From: Anaeromyxobacter terrae
GTDB taxonomy: Bacteria > Myxococcota > Myxococcia > Myxococcales > Anaeromyxobacteraceae
DNA: 40,367 nt
Reading direction: 5' to 3'
Assembly (NCBI RefSeq): GCF_022690685.1
Contig: NZ_JALCYY010000046.1
Coordinates: forward strand, 1-40,367
This document shows positions 18,566 to 26,067 of this stretch, piece after piece (positions within the stretch are counted from its first letter, which is position 1; each line of letters opens with the position of its first letter). A program made the position numbers and the translations under genes. The notes below the pieces were generated by a model. That model was not told the DNA's origin. It did no database searches and saw nothing but the letters and a program-made list of their open reading frames with translations.

Positions 18566-19866
18566 GCCCCCGGGCCGTCGCGGCGGACGTGCTCGTCGTG
18601 GGCGGCGGCATGGCCGGGGCGATCGCCGCGCTCGCGGCGCGCGAGGCGGGCGCGCGCGTCGTGCTCGCCCGGCGCGCACCCGGGGCGACCGCGCTCTCCT
18701 CCGGCGCCATCGGCGTCGCGCCCGATCCCCTCGCGCTCCCGGGCGAGCCGCTCCGCGCCGCGCGCGAGCCGCTCGAGGCCGCCCGGCGCCTCGCGCGGCT
18801 CCGGCCCGATCATCCCTACGCCGTCCTCGGCGAGCGCCTCGGCGCGCTCCCCGAGGCGCTCGCCTTCGCGGCGCGCGTCCTCGCGCCGCTCCTCGCGCCG
18901 CCGCTCGAGCGTCCGCGGTTCCTCGCGACGCCCTTCGGCACGGCGGTCCCGGCCGCGCTCTGCCAGCGCTCGCAGGCCGCGGGGGACCTCCTCGCAGTGG
19001 ACGGCGCGCTCGTCGTCGCGGGCCTGCGCGGGCACCTCGGCCTCGACGCCGCGCTCGCGGCCGCCGGGCTCGAGCGCTACCGCGCCCGCGGCGGGCCGCG
19101 CGCCTTCGCGGTCGAGGTGGACCCTGGGCTCGGCGAGGTGGGGCTCTTCCGGCCGCACGAGCTGGCCCGCGCGCTCGAGCCGCCGGGCGCGGCCGAGGCG
19201 CTCGGGAGGGCGATCCGGGCGGCGCTCCCCGCCGGGGCGGGCGCGGCGCTCGTCCCGCCGGTGCTCGGGCTCCGCCCGGAGGCGCGCGTGCCGGAGCGCG
19301 TCGCGGCGGCGGCGGGGATCCCGGTCGCGGAGCTGCTCGCGGACGTCCCGAGCGTGCCGGGCGTGCGGCTCCAGGCGGCGCTCGAGGCGGCGCTCGCCGC
19401 GGCCGGCGTCGAGGTGGTGCAGGGCGCGCTGCAGGGCGCTGGCCCGGGCAAGCCCGCCATGGTCGGCGCCGACGAGATCACCGCTCCGCGCTGGGTGCTC
19501 GCGACGGGCCGGTTCGTCGGCGGCGGGGTGGTGCGGCGCGGCACGCTGCGCGAGCCGGTGCTCGGCCTCCCGGTGCAGGCGGCGGAGGGGCGCGAGGCGG
19601 GCGTCGACCTCGCCGCGCGACCCGCGGCGTCGCTCACCGGCGCCGCGCGGAGCGGGCCGCAGCCGCTCCTCTCCGCGGGCCTGCGGGTGGACGCGCTGCT
19701 CCGGCCGCTCGACGGCCGCGGACGGCCCGCCGCCGATGGGCTCTTCGCGGCGGGCGCGGTCCTGGGCGGCCACGAGCAGGCGAGCGACGGCACCGGCCTC
19801 GGCGTGGCGATCCTGACCGGCTATCTCGCGGGGCGCGCGGCGGCGCGGCCCGGGGGAGGGGAGTGA
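18562..19866 (+). CDS. glpB: Anaerobic glycerol-3-phosphate dehydrogenase subunit B
   Basis: The 434-aa FAD/NAD-fold protein is the GlpB partner of GlpA. The dinucleotide motif VVGGGMAGAIAALAARE is near the N-terminus. LSSGAIGVAPDP and GHEQASDGTGLGVAILTG near the C-terminus are typical of the family. The GTG start at 18562 lies in a GTGA overlap with glpA. The extreme Ala content reflects the base composition. GlpB is thought to link GlpA to the iron-sulphur subunit. Confidence 0.92.
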   Translation: MSPRAVAADVLVVGGGMAGAIAALAAREAGARVVLARRAPGATALSSGAIGVAPDPLALPGEPLRAAREPLEAARRLARLRPDHPYAVLGERLGALPEALAFAARVLAPLLAPPLERPRFLATPFGTAVPAALCQRSQAAGDLLAVDGALVVAGLRGHLGLDAALAAAGLERYRARGGPRAFAVEVDPGLGEVGLFRPHELARALEPPGAAEALGRAIRAALPAGAGAALVPPVLGLRPEARVPERVAAAAGIPVAELLADVPSVPGVRLQAALEAALAAAGVEVVQGALQGAGPGKPAMVGADEITAPRWVLATGRFVGGGVVRRGTLREPVLGLPVQAAEGREAGVDLAARPAASLTGAARSGPQPLLSAGLRVDALLRPLDGRGRPAADGLFAAGAVLGGHEQASDGTGLGVAILTGYLAGRAAARPGGGE

Positions 19867-19868
19867 CC

Positions 19869-20318
19869 GTGGCGACGCGGGCCGGCGCGCTCTCGTACCT
19901 CGCCTGGCGCGCGCTCGTCGCGCACCCGCTGCGGCGGCTCTTCCGGCGGCGCGGGACGGGGCTCGAGCGCTTCCGGGCGGCGTACGTCGCGGAGGGGCTC
20001 GGGCCGACCACGCCGGAGGACCGCGCCATCGGCGAGGCCGCGTCCGCGTGCGTCGCGTGCGGCCTGTGCGAGCTCGGGTGCGAGCTCGCGGTGGCGGCGC
20101 CGGCGGTGCGCGCGCTCGGGCTCCACGCGGCGTTCCGGCTCTACTCGCGGAGCGTCGCCGAGCTGCCGCTCGCGACCTCCGCGCTCGCGGCGTGCGCGGG
20201 CTGCGACGGGTGCGACGCGCTCTGCCCGACGGGCGTGCCGATCTCGCGGATCGTCCGTCACCTGCGCGCGAAGGTCCTCGGGGAGGGAGCCGCGCCGGCG
20301 CAGGGGGACCGTGGCTGA
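19869..20318 (+). CDS. Short GlpC-like di-[4Fe-4S] ferredoxin subunit
   Basis: This 149-aa protein holds two cluster motifs, CVACGLCELGC (about 57-67) and CAGCDGCDALCP (about 112-123), in the order seen in GlpC. It lacks the two CCG domains that make up the rest of the E. coli subunit of about 400 aa. No in-frame remnant of a CCG domain follows the stop, so it looks like a designed short form, not a recent truncation. GTG 19869 is preferred for its spacing (9 nt) from GGAGG; GTG 19863 overlaps the glpB stop. It presumably carries electrons from GlpAB to the quinone pool or another acceptor, but without the CCG module the acceptor may differ. Confidence 0.8.
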   Translation: MATRAGALSYLAWRALVAHPLRRLFRRRGTGLERFRAAYVAEGLGPTTPEDRAIGEAASACVACGLCELGCELAVAAPAVRALGLHAAFRLYSRSVAELPLATSALAACAGCDGCDALCPTGVPISRIVRHLRAKVLGEGAAPAQGDRG

Positions 20319-20407
20319 CGCCGGGAGGGCCGCGCTCCTGCCGCGGTGCGGCACGGGTCCGACGCGTCCCCCGCCGTCGCGGCGGCGCGCGCCGGCCGGT
20401 CGCCTGT

Positions 20408-20413
20408 TATCCT
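20408..20413 (+). promoter_or_regulatory. -10-like box upstream of lipid kinase gene
   Basis: TATCCT ends 7 nt before the GTG at 20421; no Shine-Dalgarno sequence is present. It fits a leaderless start. Confidence 0.4.
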
Positions 20414-20420
20414 CTCGCGC

Positions 20421-21347
<927 letters not shown>

Positions 21348-21374
21348 TCGCCTCACGGTGAACGGGCGCGTGCT

Positions 21375-21380
21375 TACCCT
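21375..21380 (+). promoter_or_regulatory. -10-like box upstream of AgmX-like gene
   Basis: TACCCT lies 6 nt before the ATG at 21387, with no Shine-Dalgarno sequence. Confidence 0.35.
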
Positions 21381-21386
21381 CGCGCC

Positions 21387-22331
21387 ATGGTCCCAGCGCT
21401 CGCCTCCCTGCTCCTCGCTCTCGCCGGGCCCGGCCCGGTCGGGGACGCCCCCGCCGCTCCGGCCCCCAGGGCGGATGGCCCGGCCGGCGCGCCCACGCGC
21501 CTCGCCGACCCCGACGACGTGAAGCGGCTCTGCGCGTCGCTCGCGCCGGTCGAGCGGCTCCGGGTGAAGGGCGACGCGGTCGCGCGGGGAGACGCGGAGC
21601 GAGCGCACGACGTCGCGCGCGACCGCGCCCTCGCCGGACGCTACGAGGCGTCCGTGCCCGCGGCGACCCTCGGCCTTGCCTACGACGCGGGGCAAGGCGT
21701 CCTCGCGCTGGTCGAGCCGGCCCAGCTCCCCATCGCGGAGGGGACGGCGCGGCTTTGGCCCGCGCTGGATTCCGGCCTGCCCGTCGAGGTGGACGCCGCG
21801 ACCGCGCGCCGGCTCGTCGAGGCGCAGCGCGCCGGCCTGCTCGTGCTCCGGCTCGAGTTCGCGCTGCCGGACGACGCCGCCTGCGGCACGGGGGCGCGCG
21901 GGACGAGGTTCACGCTCCCCGTCGAGCCCATCGCCTGGCGCTGGACGAACTCCGACACGGCCATCGCGGCCGGTGGCGCCGCCGCGGAGCGGCCCCTCGC
22001 GACCGCTGCGCTCGGCGCGAGGCCGCGCGTGACCGTCGGCGCTCCGGTCGCCGGCCCCGCCGAGGCGCGCCGCCGCGTCGCCGACCGCGCGAGCGCGCTC
22101 GAGGCCTGCTACGGCGAGGCGCTCCGGCGCGCCCCCGCCCTCGACGGCGTGATCGTCGCGCACGTGGGCGGCGGTCGCGCCGCGATCGCGGCGGACTCGG
22201 TGGGCGACGCCGAGCTCGCCGCGTGCGTGGTGCGCGCGATCGGGCCGGCGGGTGGGGCCGCCGGGGCGGTGCCGATCCGGTTCGAGCTCGTCTCGGCGAA
22301 GGGGGCGGGTTCGCCCGGGGCCGAGCGCTAG
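21387..22331 (+). CDS. Exported protein with AgmX/PglI-like C-terminal domain
   Basis: The 314-aa product starts with a hydrophobic signal-like segment (residues 1-20), then a Pro/Ala-rich stretch. The middle (about 40-200) is not recognised. The last third resembles the C-terminal domain of myxobacterial AgmX/PglI gliding proteins, which is TonB-C-like: LEACYGEALRRAP, a glycine-rich hairpin, and GDAELAACVVRAIG, with two cysteines likely to form a disulphide. The family link is by eye and modest. The gene converges on the SNF2 gene, with only 16 bp between the stop codons. Confidence 0.65.
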   Translation: MVPALASLLLALAGPGPVGDAPAAPAPRADGPAGAPTRLADPDDVKRLCASLAPVERLRVKGDAVARGDAERAHDVARDRALAGRYEASVPAATLGLAYDAGQGVLALVEPAQLPIAEGTARLWPALDSGLPVEVDAATARRLVEAQRAGLLVLRLEFALPDDAACGTGARGTRFTLPVEPIAWRWTNSDTAIAAGGAAAERPLATAALGARPRVTVGAPVAGPAEARRRVADRASALEACYGEALRRAPALDGVIVAHVGGGRAAIAADSVGDAELAACVVRAIGPAGGAAGAVPIRFELVSAKGAGSPGAER

Positions 22332-22347
22332 CGAGACCCGCGGCTAC

Positions 22348-25119
22348 CTACGGCGCGCGCCAGTACGCCGTCGCCACGAGGGTGCGCTTCTCGCGGATCT
22401 CCGCGCGCTTCCGGAGGTCCGCGATGGCGCGGTCCTTCTCGGCGTAGCGGTGGCCCTCGGTCGCGCGCAGGTCGTCGAGCTTGCGGCGGTACTCGCGCTC
22501 GGCGCGCTCGCAGAGCGCGCGGCGGTCGCGGAGCGGCGTCTCGGAGCGGTCGTGCAGCGCGCCCCGCGCCTTGGCCCAGGCGGCGCGCGCGTCGTCGACG
22601 GACTTGCGCGGGGACGCGAGCGCGTCCTCGACCGAGCGATCCCAGCGGTCGCGCGCCTCGTCGTACGACGTCGCGATCCGCTCCTGGAGGTCCTGCACGA
22701 GGCGGGCGTGGATCGCCTGCAGCGCCTCCTCCTGAGCGCTCCCGATGGACACGGTCGCGCCGCGCGGGCCCGCCTTCGCCTCCTCGGCGGGGAGCGCCGC
22801 GAACGCCTCGGCCTCCTCGGGCGTGAGCGCGTGGAACCGCTCGCCGTCGTGCCACAGGACGAGGTGGACGACCCGCTCCTCCGAGACGAGCGCGTCGAAG
22901 CTGAACTTGTAGGCGAACCACCAGCCCTCGCGGCCCGCCAGGCGGCCGAGCTTCGCGGGCAGGTTCACCGCCGGGAGCTCCAGGAACGAGACCGCGTCCT
23001 GCGGGCGCGCGCGGACCTTCTCGGCGGCCTCGCGCACCAGCTTCGCGCGCTTCGTGCGGCCCTTCGCGGGGGGCTCCGGCGCCTCCGGCTCCGCCTCCGC
23101 CGCGCGGGGCGGCTCGTCCTCGAGGACGGCAGACACGAGCGCGTCCTCGTCCGCCTCCCGCTTCGCCACCGCCTCCTTCGCCTTCTGCTCGGAGACGCGC
23201 AGCCGTCCGCGTACCTCGCCGTCGAAGCGCTCGAAGAGGAGCGCCCGGGCCGCGGCGTAGCGCGCGGAGATCCGGTCGTCGAGCTCGCCGCGGAGCTTCT
23301 GGAACGCAGCGTCGATCTGCTCCCCCGAGCGGCAGGACTGGTAGATGTCGAGGACCCGCTTCTCGAAGTCGATGCCCGTGCCGAGCGCGCCGAGGATCTC
23401 GTCGGAGGAGCCGAACACGCCGTCGAACAGCGCGAGCTTCTGCGACAGCAGGTCGTAGAGCCGGTTGTCGGCAGCGTTCTGGCGGTTGAGGAAGTTCAGC
23501 ACGAGCACGTCGCGCTGCTGGCCGTAGCGGTGGCACCGGCCGATGCGCTGCTCGACGCGCTGCGGGTTCCAGGGCAGGTCGTAGTTCACGACGAGGTTGC
23601 AGAACTGGAGGTTCAGCCCCTCCGCGCCCGCCTCGGTCATGATCAGGATCTGGCTCTGGTTCCGGAACTCCTCGACGAGCGCCTGGCGCTTGTCCGTCCC
23701 GCCCACGTCGCCGGAGAGGCAGGTGACGGAGTAGCCCTTCGCCTGGAGCAGGCGCGCGAGGTAGTCCTGCGTGCGGCGGAACTCCGTGAAGACGACCGCC
23801 TTGTCCGGCCAGTTGCACGCCTTCGCGACGGTGAAGCAGCGATCGAGCCCGCGCACGAGCGCGTCGCCCTTCGCGTTCACCTTGATCTCCCGGGCGAGGC
23901 GCGCGCAGGCGCGCAGCTCGGAGAGCTCGTCGTTCATCTTGCGGAGCGCGACCTGGCCCTTCGGCCGGGCGGCGGCGCCCCCGTCGTCGAAGAGCTCCTC
24001 CACCTCCTCCGCGAACCCGTCCATCTCGAGGAGCAGCTCCGCCTGGGCGGAGCACTCGACGCCCGCGATCTTCTGGTCGAGCGTGTCCGCGAGCCGGTCG
24101 AGCGTCGCGGCGAGCGCGAAGGACGAGGAGGCGAGGATCTTCCGGTAGACGAGGACGAAGAGCTGACGGCGCGCCGCCGGGATGGCGTAGGCGTCGTCGC
24201 GGCGCAGGTACTCGGAGACGCGATCGTAGAGCTCCTGCTCCTGGGCGGTCGGCGCGAAGTCCTCCACGATCGAGCGCCGCGCGGTGTACTTCACGTACTC
24301 CTTCACCTGGCGGCGAAGCGTGCGGATGAACACCGGCGCGAGGCGCGACTTGAGATCCGCGGCCTTGTCCTCGGTGAGCTCGCCCGAGGCGTACTGCGAC
24401 CGGAAGGCCTCCTCGTTGCCGAGGAGCGCGTCGTCGATGAACGCGGCGAGGCCGAGCAGCTCCATGAGGTCGTTCTGGAGCGGCGTGGCGGTGAGGAGCA
24501 GCTTCGGCGCCTTGCGCAGCGCCTTGCGGAGCGCCTGCCCGGTGCGGTGATCCTTGCGGTACGCGTTCCTGAGCCGGTGCGCCTCGTCGATGACCGCGAC
24601 GTCCCAGGGCACGCGCTCGATGTCCGCCTGGCGGAGCGCGGCGAAGGGATGCGAGCAGATGACGATCCCGCCGTTGTCGAACGGGTTCGTGCGGAGCCCC
24701 TGCCGCTCCTTCTCGCGCACGGAGTCGCCGTCGACCACCTCGGCGTCGAGGCCGAACTTGGAGCGCAGCTCCTCGCGCCACTGCGCGCGGAGCGAGGCGG
24801 GCACCAGGATGATCGCGCGCGCCTTGCCCTCGGCGGCGAGCTGGGCGAGCACGATGCCCGCCTCGACGGTCTTGCCGAGGCCGACCTCGTCGGCGAGCAC
24901 GGCGCCGCCGGTCGGGAGCGCCGCCAGCGCGAAGGCGGCGGCCTCGATCTGGTGCGGGTTGAGGTCGACGGCGGAGTGGGCGAGCGCCCCGACGAGCCGG
25001 CTGGTCCCACCGCCGCCGCGCGCGGTGAGCGTCTCGGCGGCGATTCGCTGGTGGAACTGCGTGAGCTGGGGCTTGTTCTCGGACCTCGAACGCGACACCA
25101 CCTGAGACACCCCGCCCAT
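22348..25119 (-). CDS. SNF2/RapA-like helicase-related ATPase
   Basis: The 923-aa protein is a superfamily 2 SNF2-type translocase of the HepA/RapA group. Visible motifs are I (DEVGLGKT, 77-84), II (DEAH, 178-181), III (LLTATPLQ), V (TEAGAEGLNLQ) and VI (QRIGRCHRYGQ). The C-terminal third is charged, with Glu/Ala/Arg-rich coiled-coil segments. ATG 25119 is chosen because GGAGG stands 5 nt upstream; GTG 25173 would add a Gly-rich extension. RapA recycles RNA polymerase, while relatives act in chromatin-like remodelling or phage defence. No defence partner gene flanks it. Confidence 0.88.
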   Translation of the reverse strand: MGGVSQVVSRSRSENKPQLTQFHQRIAAETLTARGGGGTSRLVGALAHSAVDLNPHQIEAAAFALAALPTGGAVLADEVGLGKTVEAGIVLAQLAAEGKARAIILVPASLRAQWREELRSKFGLDAEVVDGDSVREKERQGLRTNPFDNGGIVICSHPFAALRQADIERVPWDVAVIDEAHRLRNAYRKDHRTGQALRKALRKAPKLLLTATPLQNDLMELLGLAAFIDDALLGNEEAFRSQYASGELTEDKAADLKSRLAPVFIRTLRRQVKEYVKYTARRSIVEDFAPTAQEQELYDRVSEYLRRDDAYAIPAARRQLFVLVYRKILASSSFALAATLDRLADTLDQKIAGVECSAQAELLLEMDGFAEEVEELFDDGGAAARPKGQVALRKMNDELSELRACARLAREIKVNAKGDALVRGLDRCFTVAKACNWPDKAVVFTEFRRTQDYLARLLQAKGYSVTCLSGDVGGTDKRQALVEEFRNQSQILIMTEAGAEGLNLQFCNLVVNYDLPWNPQRVEQRIGRCHRYGQQRDVLVLNFLNRQNAADNRLYDLLSQKLALFDGVFGSSDEILGALGTGIDFEKRVLDIYQSCRSGEQIDAAFQKLRGELDDRISARYAAARALLFERFDGEVRGRLRVSEQKAKEAVAKREADEDALVSAVLEDEPPRAAEAEPEAPEPPAKGRTKRAKLVREAAEKVRARPQDAVSFLELPAVNLPAKLGRLAGREGWWFAYKFSFDALVSEERVVHLVLWHDGERFHALTPEEAEAFAALPAEEAKAGPRGATVSIGSAQEEALQAIHARLVQDLQERIATSYDEARDRWDRSVEDALASPRKSVDDARAAWAKARGALHDRSETPLRDRRALCERAEREYRRKLDDLRATEGHRYAEKDRAIADLRKRAEIREKRTLVATAYWRAP

Positions 25120-25248
25120 CCCGCCTCCACCGCCGTGCCCGGCGCCTGCGTCCGGCTGCGCGATCGCGAGCACGCGCGAGCGCCGTGCGCCGTGCGCCGT
25201 CCCACCCGGCCGCCGCCTCGCGCGCGAGGAGCGCGGCGGAGCGAACGG

Positions 25249-25266
25249 CGGTATCCCTTGATACCG
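25249..25266. promoter_or_regulatory. Perfect 7-4-7 palindrome in divergent intergenic region
   Basis: CGGTATC-CCTT-GATACCG lies between the divergent SNF2 and zinc-ribbon genes. It may be an operator or small hairpin. The rest of the 230-bp gap (25120-25349) shows no gene. Confidence 0.4.
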
Positions 25267-25349
25267 GCGGGCACTGTAGCAGCAACTCGATCCCCGGGGC
25301 AGTCCCGATGTACCGTCGCGGACGGGTCTCGACGATGGGAGCTTGAGGA

Positions 25350-26006
25350 TTGAAGTTCGTCTGTGATTCCTGTGGAAAGCGCTTCGCGAGCGTCGACGAG
25401 CCGGCGCCGGGGCGCGTGTACCGCGTCCGCTGCCGGTGTGGGCACGTGATCCTCGTGCGCGGGCCCGCGGCCGCCCCCGCGACGCGCGCCGCCGAGGCGC
25501 GGCTCCGGAGCGTCGAGCCGCCCCCGGCGCCTCCGCCGCTGCGGGCGCCGTCGCAAGAGCCCGAGCGCGCGGCCGCGCCGGTCGCGCCCCCGCCGCGTGC
25601 GGAGACGGTGCCCGGTCGAGGCGGGCCCGCGCCCGAGGCGACGGAGGCGGAGGCGGAGGCGGAGCTCGCGCCGGTCGAGGCGGCGCTCCCCGCGCCGCCG
25701 CGCAGGCCCGACGAGACCGAGCCCGTGCTCCCCGACGACCCCTTCCTGCGCGCAGTCAGCGAGGCGGCGCCGGCCGCCGGCGGGGCCGAGGCGATCCCGA
25801 GCGGCGAGGCCGTCGCGGCCGTCGCGCCCGAGCAGGAGGGGGGGACGCCGCCGCACGCGGACGCGCCGCGCCCGGAGCGGCGGCGACTATCCCTCGGGCT
25901 CGAAGACGAGGCGGCGAGCGGCGCGGGCCGCCGGGTCCTCCTCGCGGCGGTCGCCGTGCTGGCGCTGCTCGCCGCGATCGCGGCGTGGATGACGCTGCGG
26001 ACGTGA
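25350..26006 (+). CDS. Zinc-ribbon protein with C-terminal membrane anchor
   Basis: The 218-aa protein opens with an MJ0042-type zinc ribbon (C5, C8, C28, C30), as in many myxobacterial regulators. It continues with a long Pro/Ala/Glu linker (about 38-185) and ends with one hydrophobic helix (about 195-214) and a 4-residue tail. TTG 25350 is supported by GGGAG and GAGGA upstream. The topology suggests the ribbon is cytoplasmic with the protein tethered at the inner membrane. Function is unknown. Confidence 0.82.
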   Translation: MKFVCDSCGKRFASVDEPAPGRVYRVRCRCGHVILVRGPAAAPATRAAEARLRSVEPPPAPPPLRAPSQEPERAAAPVAPPPRAETVPGRGGPAPEATEAEAEAELAPVEAALPAPPRRPDETEPVLPDDPFLRAVSEAAPAAGGAEAIPSGEAVAAVAPEQEGGTPPHADAPRPERRRLSLGLEDEAASGAGRRVLLAAVAVLALLAAIAAWMTLRT

Positions 26007-26018
26007 AGCGCGGCCGCC

Positions 26019-26050
26019 CCCCTCGAGCGCGGCGCGGGCCGCCCGAGGGG
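26019..26050. terminator. Hairpin between convergent zinc-ribbon and M16 genes
   Basis: CCCCTCG (26019-26025) can pair with CGAGGGG (26044-26050), with further GC pairing possible inside the 18-nt loop. It sits between the two stop codons and could serve both. Confidence 0.4.
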
Positions 26051-26067
26051 AGCGAGGCGGGCGCCCG

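Noticed and set aside
22348-25119. SNF2 protein as part of a DISARM-like or other phage defence system
   Set aside because: Neighbours are a zinc-ribbon protein and an exported protein; no methyltransferase, nuclease or phospholipase-like partner is present.
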